DNA of 64,000 bases from Streptomyces sp. NBC_00376. GTDB taxonomy: Bacteria; Actinomycetota; Actinomycetes; Streptomycetales; Streptomycetaceae. Shown one piece after another: positions 1 to 8,388 of the stretch. Each line of letters opens with the position of its first letter. Position 1 is the first letter of the stretch. Both the position numbers and the translations under genes were made by a program. The stretch spans positions 8,618,001-8,682,000 of the forward strand of contig NZ_CP107960.1 of NCBI RefSeq assembly GCF_036077095.1, written 5' to 3'. Under the pieces are notes generated by a model, which saw only the letters and a program-made list of their open reading frames with translations, searched no databases and was not told where the DNA came from.

Positions 1-363
1 TTGAGGACCCTCGGCCGCCGACGCCTTCCGCGCGCCGGCAGCGTGCTGGTGGGCTCGCACGGCGGTCGAGTCCACGGACACATGCCAGTCGATCCGGCCC
101 GCGGCATCCTCGGCGGCCTGGATGCGAGACAGCAGCATCTTCCAGGTTCCATCAGCTGACCAGCGACGATGCCGTTTGTAGACGGTCTCCCACGGCCCAA
201 ACCGCTCCGGCAGGTCCCGCCACTGGACACCCGTCCGCACTCGGTAGAGAACCCCGTTGATCACCCGACGGTGGTCACTCCACCGACCCCCGCGCCCACC
301 ACCACGAGGCAGGAGTGACTCCAGCCGGTCCCACTCCGCATTCGTCAGATCCCCACGACCCAT
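1..363 (-). CDS. IS5-family (IS427-like) transposase, N-terminal part
   Basis: The reading frame starts at an ATG complementary to 361-363 and continues to the window edge, so only about 120 N-terminal residues are visible. The visible part has the IS5/IS427 N-terminal signature (LTNAEWDRLESLLP near the start, then GVQWRDLPERFGPW). The first catalytic aspartate follows in VSVDSTAVRAHQHAAG. It closely matches the transposase of the complete copy at 25050-25981 but is not identical, so it is a diverged sister copy rather than a recent duplicate. It encodes the DDE transposase that moves the element. Confidence 0.85.
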   Translation of the reverse strand, partial: MGRGDLTNAEWDRLESLLPRGGGRGGRWSDHRRVINGVLYRVRTGVQWRDLPERFGPWETVYKRHRRWSADGTWKMLLSRIQAAEDAAGRIDWHVSVDSTAVRAHQHAAGARKASAAEGPQ

Positions 364-419
364 CCCACCACCCTGACCTCAACACCCCAGTCCTGTCAGG
401 AGATCCGAGAAACAGTGCC
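1..419 (-). mobile_element. IS5-family element IS5e, partial copy
   Basis: This is the left part of an IS5-family element that runs off the window edge. Its terminal repeat, read inward from 419, begins GGCACTGTTTCTCGGATC. The same end closes the complete copy at 25034-26037. A TA dinucleotide at 420-421, inside a CTAG, separates it from the next element. Names such as IS5e are local labels used in this annotation only. Confidence 0.85.
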
Positions 420-422
420 TAG

Positions 423-1820
423 TACTGCAACGGTGTTTGTCGTGACGGGTGGTCAGTCGGTGGGGCGTGGCCTCGTTGTTTGTAGTGGCTGGTTCGGGCT
501 TGGTGTTGTCGTTTTCGGCGCCAGGTCGACCAGTGCAGGATGTGGTCGACGGGTGCGTGCCGTCGGTTGGTGAGGCGGTGGATCAGGCGTCTGATCTCGG
601 CGAGGCTGAGGTGGATGAGCTGGGAGGATCCGTTTCTGCTTTCCCGGTGTCGAGCTGGCGGGCCCGCAGGACGGTGAGGCAGGCGTGGGCGGCCATGGCC
701 AGGGTGATGTGGCGGTGCCAGCCGGGGTAGCGGCGGACCTGGTAGTCGTCCAGGCCGCACTCCTGCTTCGCGGTCTGGAAGCATTCCTCGATCGCCCAGC
801 GGCTCCCGGCGATGTGGATCAGCTCGTCCAGGGTGGCGTCGGCCGGGCCGTAGGCGATGTAGTAGGAGAGCTCTTGGGGACGGGCAACGCTGCGACGGGC
901 GATCACCCAATGCCGGCGGTCGGGCCGGTGCCAGGGGCGGACTTCGACGCGTGCCCAGTCATAGACGCGGGGCCCGTGGGAGCCCTGGCCGCACGAGCGG
1001 CGTTTCCATTTCTGCCGGGGCAGGGCGGGAAATAGATCGCTCACGGGGTGGTCGATGGCCCAGCGGGTGACGACCGTGTCGTGGCGGGTGGTGGCCATGA
1101 CGTGGAAGACGTCCGCCTGTTCCAGCTCAGAGCGCCAGCCCTTGCTGTAGCCGTAGCCGGCATCTGCGGTCACCCAGCGGAACGGGATCTTGCCGGCGAT
1201 CGCGCGGCGGACCATCTCCTTGGCCATCGCCACCTTCGTCGCGAAGCCGACCTCGTCGTCAATGCCGGCCCGGCGGCACCGCTCTCGGTCGTCCGTCCAG
1301 GAGGCAGGCAGATACAGACGGCGGTCGATCAGCGTTCGTCCGAGCGGGGCCGCATAGGCGAGGAAGACACCGACCTGGCAGTTCTCCGTGCGGCCCGCGG
1401 TGCCGGAGTACTGCCGTTGCACCCCGGCCGAACCGGTGCCCTTCTTCAGGAAGCCGGTGTCGTCCACGATCAGCACCGCACCAGGATCGCCGAGATGCTC
1501 GACCACGTAGTCACGCACATCGTCCAGAACCTCGTCGGCGTCCCACTCGATCCGGTTCAACAGCCGGTGGATGCGGTCCGGACCTGCGTGGCCGGCTTCT
1601 TCGGCCAGCGTCCAGCCGTTCTTCCGCTGCAACGGGGCTACGAGTCCCCGCATATAGGCAAGAGCTGACTCACGAGGCTCCGATCTGCCGAATCGGTGAA
1701 GAAACCGCCCTTGCACCGCACCCAACTCACCGGCCCACGACCTGACCTCAGCAAGATCCCCACCCATGACAACACCAACGATCGACCTGCCTACCCGTCA
1801 CAGCAAACACCGTTGCAGTA
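423..1820 (-). mobile_element. IS701-family element IS701a, copy 1
   Basis: This is a complete 1398-bp element. Its ends are inverted repeats starting TACTGCAACGGTGTTTG on each side. It is flanked by CTAG at 419-422 and 1821-1824, the 4-bp target duplication expected for IS701 elements, which prefer YTAR. A second copy of the same length lies in the opposite orientation at 27274-28671. Confidence 0.95.
583..1767 (-). CDS. IS701-family transposase (copy 1)
   Basis: This 394-residue DDE transposase catalyses cut-and-paste movement of IS701a. The first catalytic aspartate lies in the motif VDDTGFLKKG (around residues 100-110), followed by RQYSGTAG, which is diagnostic of the family. A second acidic motif is VTADAGYG (near residue 200), and the C-terminal SRWAIEECFQ supplies the glutamate. 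The start ATG lies just inside the element end. The protein is identical in the track to that of the second copy, which suggests recent movement or gene conversion. Confidence 0.95.
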   Translation of the reverse strand: MGGDLAEVRSWAGELGAVQGRFLHRFGRSEPRESALAYMRGLVAPLQRKNGWTLAEEAGHAGPDRIHRLLNRIEWDADEVLDDVRDYVVEHLGDPGAVLIVDDTGFLKKGTGSAGVQRQYSGTAGRTENCQVGVFLAYAAPLGRTLIDRRLYLPASWTDDRERCRRAGIDDEVGFATKVAMAKEMVRRAIAGKIPFRWVTADAGYGYSKGWRSELEQADVFHVMATTRHDTVVTRWAIDHPVSDLFPALPRQKWKRRSCGQGSHGPRVYDWARVEVRPWHRPDRRHWVIARRSVARPQELSYYIAYGPADATLDELIHIAGSRWAIEECFQTAKQECGLDDYQVRRYPGWHRHITLAMAAHACLTVLRARQLDTGKAETDPPSSSTSASPRSDA

Positions 1821-1823
1821 CTA

Positions 1824-3054
1824 GTGCCGTGACCGGCAACGTTTGCCCTGTTGTGATGTGACGCGCCGTCCGGGTGCTGTGGTGGACGGAGCGTGGGCGT
1901 CATTCTGTCCGGGTGGCAGAACGAGTGCGTGTCCGAGAGATCGATGACGATGACGGGCGGCGGCTGCTGCGGATTATCCGCAGAGGCACCGGGTCGGTGG
2001 TGACCTGGCGGCGGGCCCAGATGGTGCTGCTCTCCGCGCAGGGCATGCCGGTGGCGAAGATCGCCGAGGTGTCGTTCACCAGCGACGACCGGGTCCGGGA
2101 CGTGATCCACAACTTCAACGCCGACGGCTTCGACTCTCTGTATCCGAAGTACGCCGGTGGTCGGCCGAAGACGTTCACGCTGCCGGAGCGCCGTGAGATC
2201 AAGAAGATCGCGAAGTCCAAGCCCACCGAGCACGACCTGCCGTTCTCGACCTGGAGCCTGTCCAAGCTGGCGGACTTCCTGGTCGCCGAGGGGGTGGTCG
2301 ACGACATCAGCCACGAGGGCCTGCGCATCCTGCTCCGCGAGGAGGGAGTCTCCTTTCAACGCCTGAAGACCTGGAAGACCTCCCGTGATCCGGACTACGC
2401 GGCCAAGAAAGCGCGCGTCGAGCACCTGTACGCCATCGCCGACGGCGAGGTCATACCCGAGGACGGCGAACCCGAAGTCATCTTCTGCATGGACGAGTTC
2501 GGGCCGCTCAACCTGATGCCCCACCCGGGCCAGCAGTGGGCCGAACGCGGCGGCAAGCACAAGAGCCCCGACCGTGAACCACGCCGGCGGCGACGGGCGA
2601 CCTACAACCGCTACGGCGGAGTGCGGCACCTGTTCGCCGCCCTGGACCTGGCCAAGGACAAGCTCTACGGCCACATCAAGCCGATCAAGAGGCGGACGCA
2701 GTTCCTCGAGTTCTGCCGCTACCTGCGCACTCTGTACCCGTCGACGGTGCGGATCGCGATCGTCTGCGACAACTTTTCCCCGCATCTGACCACGAAGAGG
2801 TGCCAACGGGTCGGCACCTGGGCCGCGGCTAACAACGTCGAGATCGCCTACACCCCGACGAACTCCTCATGGCTCAACCGGATCGAGGCCCAGTTCACGG
2901 CCCTGCGCTACTTCACCCTCGACGGCACCGACCATGCCGCCCACAAGGAACAGGGCAGCATGATCCGCCGCTACATCATCTGGCGAAACCGTCACGCCGA
3001 CGACCAACGCCTACGCGCCGTCGTCAACAGGGCAAACGTTGCCTGATCCGGCAC
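1824..3054 (+). mobile_element. IS630-family element IS630a, copy 1
   Basis: This is a complete 1231-bp element. Both ends contain GGCAACGTTTGCCCTGTTG close to the tip. TA duplications lie at 1822-1823 and 3055-3056. The left TA is part of the CTAG shared with IS701a. The element begins with G and ends with C, so insertion into a CTAG leaves a CTAG on each side. Confidence 0.95.
1874..3046 (+). CDS. IS630-family transposase (IS630a copy 1)
   Basis: This transposase (390 residues from a GTG at 1874) has an N-terminal helix-turn-helix region (residues about 25-110) that binds the ends. The C-terminal DDE domain shows FCMDEFGPL (first Asp), IVCDNFSPH (second Asp) and NSSWLNRIEAQF (Glu). A GTG at 1913 is an equally plausible start. 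It differs from copies 2 and 3 at one visible position (PGQQW here, PGRQW in the others). It catalyses TA-targeted transposition. Confidence 0.93.
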   Translation: MLWWTERGRHSVRVAERVRVREIDDDDGRRLLRIIRRGTGSVVTWRRAQMVLLSAQGMPVAKIAEVSFTSDDRVRDVIHNFNADGFDSLYPKYAGGRPKTFTLPERREIKKIAKSKPTEHDLPFSTWSLSKLADFLVAEGVVDDISHEGLRILLREEGVSFQRLKTWKTSRDPDYAAKKARVEHLYAIADGEVIPEDGEPEVIFCMDEFGPLNLMPHPGQQWAERGGKHKSPDREPRRRRRATYNRYGGVRHLFAALDLAKDKLYGHIKPIKRRTQFLEFCRYLRTLYPSTVRIAIVCDNFSPHLTTKRCQRVGTWAAANNVEIAYTPTNSSWLNRIEAQFTALRYFTLDGTDHAAHKEQGSMIRRYIIWRNRHADDQRLRAVVNRANVA

Positions 3055-3056
3055 TA

Positions 3057-4224
3057 CTGACTTCGGCTCGTCAGGGTGAGGTCAGGGTGTCGAGGGTCAG
3101 GCCGGTGCCGGCTATGAAGCCGTCGAGGGTGTCGGGGCGGTACTGCAGGCGCTTGAGCCGGTTGCGGACGAGGGCCTCGAGTCGGTCGAGGGCCATGACG
3201 GCGAGGTTGGCCAGGCTGCGTTTGACGTGCGCCCATACCCACTCGACGGGGTTGAGGTCGGGCGAGTAGGCGGGCAGCAGGAACACCGTCAGCCAGGCTC
3301 GCTCGGCGATCAACTCGCGCATGGCGTGGGAGACGTGGGTGTTCAGGCGGTCCCAGACCAGCACGATCGGCGCCTTGACGAGCTGGTGCACGCCGTCGAC
3401 CAGAGCGATGAAGTCGCGCTCGCTCATGCTGCGGCGCTTGCCCTTGCCCGAGGGGTGGGTGCGCAGGCGGTGGCACAGCCGGGTCCGTGAGCCGGGCCGC
3501 ATCGCAATCAGCCCGGCCACCGACAGCCGCCCCGAGCGGCGTCCGCTCACCGTCACGACCGGGGTGTGTCCGCGTCGTCCCCAGGTCCGGCCTCGGGGCG
3601 GTCGGCGGGTGAAGCCTGCTTCGTCCTCGAAGCAGATGTAGCCCCCGCAGGCCGCCCGGGCCCTTTTACCTCCGCCCAGGTCGCCTCCTTCCATGCGGTG
3701 ACGGCCTGCTCGTCCCGCTCGGCCACCCTGCGCGCGGGGACCTGCGGGCTGAAGCCGAGCCGGTGCATCAGCCTCGTGGCGCCCGAGACGCTGTACGAGA
3801 CGTGGAACTTCCGCCCGATCAGCATGGCCACCCTCGCCGCGGTCCACACCTGGTCCTCCACCCAGCCGTGCGCGGCCGGACCCTGCTCCAGATACGCGGC
3901 GAGCTTCTCCAAGCAGCGCGGAGACAGCCGGCACCGCGACCCACTCGGACCGCGTGACGACAGCGCCCCGACCCCGCCCTCGCGCCACAACTGGTGCCAC
4001 TGATAAGCCGACTTCAGACTCACCCGCAGACGCCGTGCCACTTCCGGTGGCTTGACCTCCTGCTCGAACAGCTCGGCCGCCTGCATCCGCACCGACTCCC
4101 GACGCACCCGTCCCGCAACGGTCAGCCCGCCCCCATCCGAATACCTCACACACCATCGAATACAGCCACCACACCAAGCCTGTCAGGGACTTCGGGAAAG
4201 TTCACCCTGACGAGCCGAAGTCAG
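3057..4224 (-). mobile_element. IS630-family element IS630b
   Basis: This 1168-bp element has inverted ends CTGACTTCGGCTCGTCAGGG and TA duplications at 3055-3056 and 4225-4226. It sits exactly between two directly repeated IS630a copies. Its ends are C at the left and G at the right, so unlike its neighbours it converts the CTAG target to CTAC and GTAG. Confidence 0.92.
3071..4149 (-). CDS. IS630-family transposase with internal frameshift (IS630b)
   Basis: Two overlapping frames together make one transposase. The upstream frame (4149 to about 3660) carries the winged-helix part with LRVSLKSAYQWHQLW and ends with WKEATWAEVKG. The downstream frame carries the DDE domain, with YICFEDEAGF (Asp), LVWDRLNTH (Asp) and SPDLNPVEWVW (Glu). 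The frames join at a run reading AAAAGGG on the minus strand. That fits the programmed -1 frameshifting known in several IS630 members, so the gene may be functional. A plain mutation cannot be excluded from the sequence. Confidence 0.85.
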
Positions 4225-4226
4225 TA

Positions 4227-5457
4227 GTGCCGTGACCGGCAACGTTTGCCCTGTTGTGATGTGACGCGCCGTCCGGGTGCTGTGGTGGACGGAGCGTGGG
4301 CGTCATTCTGTCCGGGTGGCAGAACGAGTGCGTGTCCGAGAGATCGATGACGATGACGGGCGGCGGCTGCTGCGGATTATCCGCAGAGGCACCGGGTCGG
4401 TGGTGACCTGGCGGCGGGCCCAGATGGTGCTGCTCTCCGCGCAGGGCATGCCGGTGGCGAAGATCGCCGAGGTGTCGTTCACCAGCGACGACCGGGTCCG
4501 GGACGTGATCCACAACTTCAACGCCGACGGCTTCGACTCTCTGTATCCGAAGTACGCCGGTGGTCGGCCGAAGACGTTCACGCTGCCGGAGCGCCGTGAG
4601 ATCAAGAAGATCGCGAAGTCCAAGCCCACCGAGCACGACCTGCCGTTCTCGACCTGGAGCCTGTCCAAGCTGGCGGACTTCCTGGTCGCCGAGGGGGTGG
4701 TCGACGACATCAGCCACGAGGGCCTGCGCATCCTGCTCCGCGAGGAGGGAGTCTCCTTTCAACGCCTGAAGACCTGGAAGACCTCCCGTGATCCGGACTA
4801 CGCGGCCAAGAAAGCGCGCGTCGAGCACCTGTACGCCATCGCCGACGGCGAGGTCATACCCGAGGACGGCGAACCCGAAGTCATCTTCTGCATGGACGAG
4901 TTCGGGCCGCTCAACCTGATGCCCCACCCGGGCCGGCAGTGGGCCGAACGCGGCGGCAAGCACAAGAGCCCCGACCGTGAACCACGCCGGCGGCGACGGG
5001 CGACCTACAACCGCTACGGCGGAGTGCGGCACCTGTTCGCCGCCCTGGACCTGGCCAAGGACAAGCTCTACGGCCACATCAAGCCGATCAAGAGGCGGAC
5101 GCAGTTCCTCGAGTTCTGCCGCTACCTGCGCACTCTGTACCCGTCGACGGTGCGGATCGCGATCGTCTGCGACAACTTTTCCCCGCATCTGACCACGAAG
5201 AGGTGCCAACGGGTCGGCACCTGGGCCGCGGCTAACAACGTCGAGATCGCCTACACCCCGACGAACTCCTCATGGCTCAACCGGATCGAGGCCCAGTTCA
5301 CGGCCCTGCGCTACTTCACCCTCGACGGCACCGACCATGCCGCCCACAAGGAACAGGGCAGCATGATCCGCCGCTACATCATCTGGCGAAACCGTCACGC
5401 CGACGACCAACGCCTACGCGCCGTCGTCAACAGGGCAAACGTTGCCTGATCCGGCAC
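4227..5457 (+). mobile_element. IS630-family element IS630a, copy 2
   Basis: This is a complete 1231-bp copy with the same ends as copy 1 and in the same orientation. TA lies at 4225-4226 and 5458-5459. The right TA is inside the CTAG at 5457-5460, which is also the target duplication of the adjoining IS701b. Confidence 0.95.
4277..5449 (+). CDS. IS630-family transposase (IS630a copy 2)
   Basis: This 390-residue DDE transposase is identical to copy 3 (26090-27262) and differs from copy 1 only at the PGRQW position. All three catalytic motifs (CMDEFG, VCDNFS, NRIEAQF) are intact, so it should be active if expressed. The frame begins at a GTG close to the left inverted repeat. Confidence 0.93.
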   Translation: MLWWTERGRHSVRVAERVRVREIDDDDGRRLLRIIRRGTGSVVTWRRAQMVLLSAQGMPVAKIAEVSFTSDDRVRDVIHNFNADGFDSLYPKYAGGRPKTFTLPERREIKKIAKSKPTEHDLPFSTWSLSKLADFLVAEGVVDDISHEGLRILLREEGVSFQRLKTWKTSRDPDYAAKKARVEHLYAIADGEVIPEDGEPEVIFCMDEFGPLNLMPHPGRQWAERGGKHKSPDREPRRRRRATYNRYGGVRHLFAALDLAKDKLYGHIKPIKRRTQFLEFCRYLRTLYPSTVRIAIVCDNFSPHLTTKRCQRVGTWAAANNVEIAYTPTNSSWLNRIEAQFTALRYFTLDGTDHAAHKEQGSMIRRYIIWRNRHADDQRLRAVVNRANVA

Positions 5458-5525
5458 TAGTAGTGCTTGGTCATGTGCGGTCTGCGATGGCGTGTCTTCT
5501 TGATGGGTCGTGTCGTTGACAGGAC

Positions 5526-6791
5526 GTGCTGAGTGGGGAGTTGGCTGCGGTCCGGTGTGATCTGGAGGACTTCGCGGCGGAGATGTTCGAGCCGTTCGCG
5601 CGAGCGGATCAGCGTCGGTGGGGTGGGGTCTATCTGCGGGGCCTGCTGCTGGACGGCGGGCGCAAGTCGGTGGAACCGATGGCCGCCCGCCTGGGCGAAG
5701 ACGGGAACCGGCAGGCGCTGGCCCACTTCATCACCTCCAGCCCGTGGGATGCGGCGCATGTGCGGGCCCGTCTGGCCTGGCGTATGCAGCCGGTCGTCAA
5801 GCCCACCGCGTTGATCATCGATGACACCGGGTTCCTCAAGGACGGGGATGCGTCGGCGTGTGTGACCCGGCAGTACACCGGCACTGCGGGCAAGGTCACC
5901 AACTGCCAGGCCGGGGTGTCGCTGCACCTGGCTTCCAACGGCGCCTCGGCGGCGGTGAACTGGCGTCTGTTCCTGCCCGGGAGCTGGGATCCCGCCTCGC
6001 CGAAGGCCGATCAGGCCAAAGTGGCCCGCCGTGGCAAGTGCGCCATCCCTGCCCAGGTGGGCCATGTCGAGAAGTGGCAGCTGGCCCTCGACATGATCGA
6101 CGAGACGCGGTCCTGGGGCATCGAGGTGCCCCAGGTCATCGCCGACGGCGGCTATGGTGACACCGCCGCCTTCCGGCTCGGCCTGGAAGAACGCGGTCTC
6201 GATTACGTGGTGGGCATCTCGACCTCGACCACCGCACAGCCCGAGGACGCACAGCCGTCTGCCCCGGCCTGCACAGGCCGGGGCAGACGGCCGGTTCCTG
6301 CCTACCCCGAGCCGGCCCGGAGGGTGAAGAGCCTGGTCATCGCGGCCGGAAAGTCTTCCGCGCGGCCGGTGCAGTGGAGGGAGGGATCACGGCCGGGCAG
6401 TGGCCGCAGCGGGCACAAACGCATGTACTCGCGCTTCGTGGCCCTGCGGATCCGGCCCGCCGGACGCGAGATCCGCAAGGCCACGGCCACCACCGAGCTT
6501 CCGGTCCGCTGGTTGCTGGCCGAATGGCCCGCCGACCAGGACGAGCCCGTGCAGTTCTGGCTCTCCAACCTGCCCGCAACCACCCCGTTGCCAGTCCTCG
6601 TGCGCACCGCGAAGCTCCGCTGGCGCATCGAGAACGACTACCGCGAGATGAAACAGGCCCTGGGCCTGGCCCACTTCGAAGGCCGAACCTGGCCAGGCTG
6701 GCACCACCACGTCACCCTCGTCTCGGTCGCCCACGCCTTCTGCACCCTGCAGCGACTGAGCCGATCCCCAAAAGAGACGGCGTCGGCCTGA
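5526..6791 (+). CDS. IS701-family transposase (IS701b copy 1)
   Basis: This 421-residue DDE transposase has the family motifs LIIDDTGFLKDG and RQYTGTAGKV (residues about 95-125), VIADGGYGD (near 205) and LRWRIENDYREMKQ with the catalytic Glu near the C-terminus. It starts at a GTG shortly after the left repeat. An 18-bp perfect inverted repeat lies inside the gene at 6254-6291, in the stretch that encodes a proline- and arginine-rich linker (SAPACTGRGRRPVP). The second copy differs at one visible residue (TATT here, TAAT there). Confidence 0.94.
   Translation: MLSGELAAVRCDLEDFAAEMFEPFARADQRRWGGVYLRGLLLDGGRKSVEPMAARLGEDGNRQALAHFITSSPWDAAHVRARLAWRMQPVVKPTALIIDDTGFLKDGDASACVTRQYTGTAGKVTNCQAGVSLHLASNGASAAVNWRLFLPGSWDPASPKADQAKVARRGKCAIPAQVGHVEKWQLALDMIDETRSWGIEVPQVIADGGYGDTAAFRLGLEERGLDYVVGISTSTTAQPEDAQPSAPACTGRGRRPVPAYPEPARRVKSLVIAAGKSSARPVQWREGSRPGSGRSGHKRMYSRFVALRIRPAGREIRKATATTELPVRWLLAEWPADQDEPVQFWLSNLPATTPLPVLVRTAKLRWRIENDYREMKQALGLAHFEGRTWPGWHHHVTLVSVAHAFCTLQRLSRSPKETASA
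6254..6291. repeat. 18-bp perfect inverted repeat inside IS701b transposase gene
   Basis: The arms are GCCGTCTGCCCCGGCCTG and its exact complement, separated by CA. The arms would form a very stable hairpin in the transposase mRNA. The other IS701b copy contains the same structure (about 24201-24238). Confidence 0.85.
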
Positions 6792-6988
6792 GCCTCTACC
6801 GAGTCGTCCACGAGCTGCAGATACTCCTCGCGATCTGGACCGGCGCCTGCCCCACCTGTCACCGCAACATGCCAGACCCCGCACCAACATGACCAAGCAC
6901 TACTAGCGCTTGACGTGCGCGGCGGTCGGAGGGGGCTGCCGTGCAGAACAGGCCCCTCCGGCTCGCTGCTGGATGCAGGCGCTCAGGT

Positions 6989-7438
6989 TCAGGCGGTCGG
7001 GATGATGCCGAGCTGCTGGAGGACCTTCACGCCGTCGTCGAGTCCGAGCTCCTCGACGATGAGACCGTCCTGGACCTTGAGCACCGTCTTGCCGGTGAAG
7101 CGGAGCGTCTTGCCGGATGTCGCCGGTACGGAGCCGATGGGAAGGTCGTCGAAGACAATCGGCCCGGTGTGCGTGCCGCCGCCCTCCCACTGCCCGACGA
7201 CGTAGTCGCCCTCGGCGATGAGGTCCGCGGTGCCCCAGAAGTTGAGGTCCGGGAACGCGGTGCGGAAGTTGGTCGCGAAGGCGCGCACCTGGTCTCGGCC
7301 TCGCATGGGCTTGTGCAGCGAGTACTCGAACCGGATGTCCGGGGCGGCGAGCTCGTCGATGATGTCGGGGTTGAAGGGGTTGCCCCAGAACTCAGTGAAC
7401 CACCGGCCGACGATCGCCTTGTTCTGCTCGAGCGACAT
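6989..7438 (-). CDS. SnoaL-like / NTF2-fold protein
   Basis: This 149-residue protein begins MSLEQNKAIVGRWFTEFWG and continues with PDIIDELAAPDIRFEYSLH, the pattern of the SnoaL-like ester cyclase group in the NTF2 superfamily. These are small cone-shaped proteins that bind or isomerise hydrophobic small molecules. Some close polyketide rings, but many have no known substrate. An AAAGGAC sequence precedes the ATG. It lies just inside the right end of IS701b copy 1 and is transcribed toward it. No biosynthetic partner is nearby, so the substrate cannot be inferred. Confidence 0.8.
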   Translation of the reverse strand: MSLEQNKAIVGRWFTEFWGNPFNPDIIDELAAPDIRFEYSLHKPMRGRDQVRAFATNFRTAFPDLNFWGTADLIAEGDYVVGQWEGGGTHTGPIVFDDLPIGSVPATSGKTLRFTGKTVLKVQDGLIVEELGLDDGVKVLQQLGIIPTA

Positions 7439-7751
7439 GGGTTTGTCCTTTCTGTTGTTGTCACCGATTCGCCAGCGGGCGTGGTGACATTCCGAAGACG
7501 TTGGCCGGATCAGATACGTGAGATCGGCGGTGAAGATTTATGGAATCGAACTGAAGAACTGGCGGTGCGGGCGTGCGGAACCGTTCAGCGAGTTCAGGCA
7601 GTTCAGAGCGCATGGACGTCGGCTCTGCGGATGGCATGAAATGAATGGGTCTTCATGGCCGTGGTGCTCTCACGGCCGGCCGCGGCAAGGCCGGTGAACT
7701 GGCCGGTGGCGAGAGAGGTGTGGGCAAAGGCTGCGCGGCGGGAGCCTCCGG
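7439..7751. other. Intergenic stretch, no gene recognised
   Basis: This 313-bp stretch separates the SnoaL-like gene from the next minus-strand gene. It should hold the promoter of the SnoaL-like gene. No convincing coding frame, repeat or RNA was seen. Confidence 0.5.
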
Positions 7752-8225
7752 TCAGGCGGCTGCCTCGATGGAGTGCAGGCCGAGGGCCTCGTAGATGGCC
7801 TCTGTCGCTGTGCCGCCTTGGACGATCACGTAGTCGATGCCCGCCGCGCGGGCGTTGCGCAGAAGCTCGATCTTGAGCACGTGCGCCACCCATGTCTCCT
7901 GGGTGGGCTCCATCCAGGTCACGACATCGCGAGCAGCGTCGCCGGTCGGGTCGATGACCGAGAGGCCGACCCTTTCGTTACCCTGGCACGCTACGGCGAC
8001 GAGGCTTTCGTTGCGGATCGTGAAGGGCATCACGTCGATTCCATCGAAGAACATGGCGGACTGGAGAAGATCTCCGACCGCACTGCCGAGCTGGGCCGAC
8101 CGGGCTCTTTCCTCTGAGAGGTTCGGGAAGGAGCGCATGGCAGCGGTCGCGCGCTGCGTCTCCGCCCCGTATTTTTCGGCATCGAAATCGGTCAGGTCGT
8201 ACTTCTTGCCCTGTCGATCGGCCAT
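7752..8225 (-). CDS. Hypothetical protein
   Basis: This 157-residue soluble protein is not assigned to a family. The start was placed at the ATG complementary to 8223-8225 because AGGAGG lies just upstream. A longer frame exists but its extra N-terminus is low-complexity. The N-terminus is charged (MADRQGKKYDLTDFDAEKYG), and the rest alternates strands and helices with no signal peptide or membrane segment. It is downstream of the alkylation-repair operon on the same strand, beyond a strong hairpin, so it is probably a separate transcription unit. Confidence 0.7.
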   Translation of the reverse strand: MADRQGKKYDLTDFDAEKYGAETQRATAAMRSFPNLSEERARSAQLGSAVGDLLQSAMFFDGIDVMPFTIRNESLVAVACQGNERVGLSVIDPTGDAARDVVTWMEPTQETWVAHVLKIELLRNARAAGIDYVIVQGGTATEAIYEALGLHSIEAAA

Positions 8226-8257
8226 TCTTTTCCTCCTGCACGCCTCTTGTAGCGGCG

Positions 8258-8295
8258 GTGCCCATGGCCGTCGGGCGCGTGACGGCCACGGGCAC
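8258..8295 (-). terminator. Hairpin terminator after the alkylation-repair operon
   Basis: The arms GTGCCCATGGCCGTC and GACGGCCACGGGCAC pair at 14 of 15 positions around an 8-nt loop. The hairpin lies 94 bp beyond the alkA stop on the minus strand and upstream of the next gene. There is no T-run, as is common for actinobacterial terminators. Confidence 0.65.
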
Positions 8296-8388
8296 GCTGA
8301 GCTGACTGAGGTCAGCGGCGCCGGGCGATTGCCTCCCGGCATGAGGAAGACGTCGGTTCGCGTAGAAGCGTGAGATCCGGATCTGGCT

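Larger units (their letters stand above)
5461..6902 (+). mobile_element. IS701-family element IS701b, copy 1
   Basis: This is a complete 1442-bp element with inverted ends TAGTGCTTGGTCATG. It is flanked by CTAG at 5457-5460 and 6903-6906. An inverted copy of equal length lies at 23589-25030, and the two bracket 16.7 kb of non-IS DNA, the geometry of a composite transposon. Confidence 0.95.

Noticed and set aside
1748..2806. Long minus-strand frame (352 residues) opposite IS630a, repeated opposite the other copies
   Set aside because: It is the antisense shadow of the transposase gene; the repeated copies follow the IS, and the protein has no fold-like pattern.
3071..4149. Considered a decayed IS630b pseudogene
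   Set aside because: The two frames overlap at an A-run of the kind used for programmed frameshifting in IS630 elements, and all catalytic residues are present, so it is kept as a possibly functional gene.
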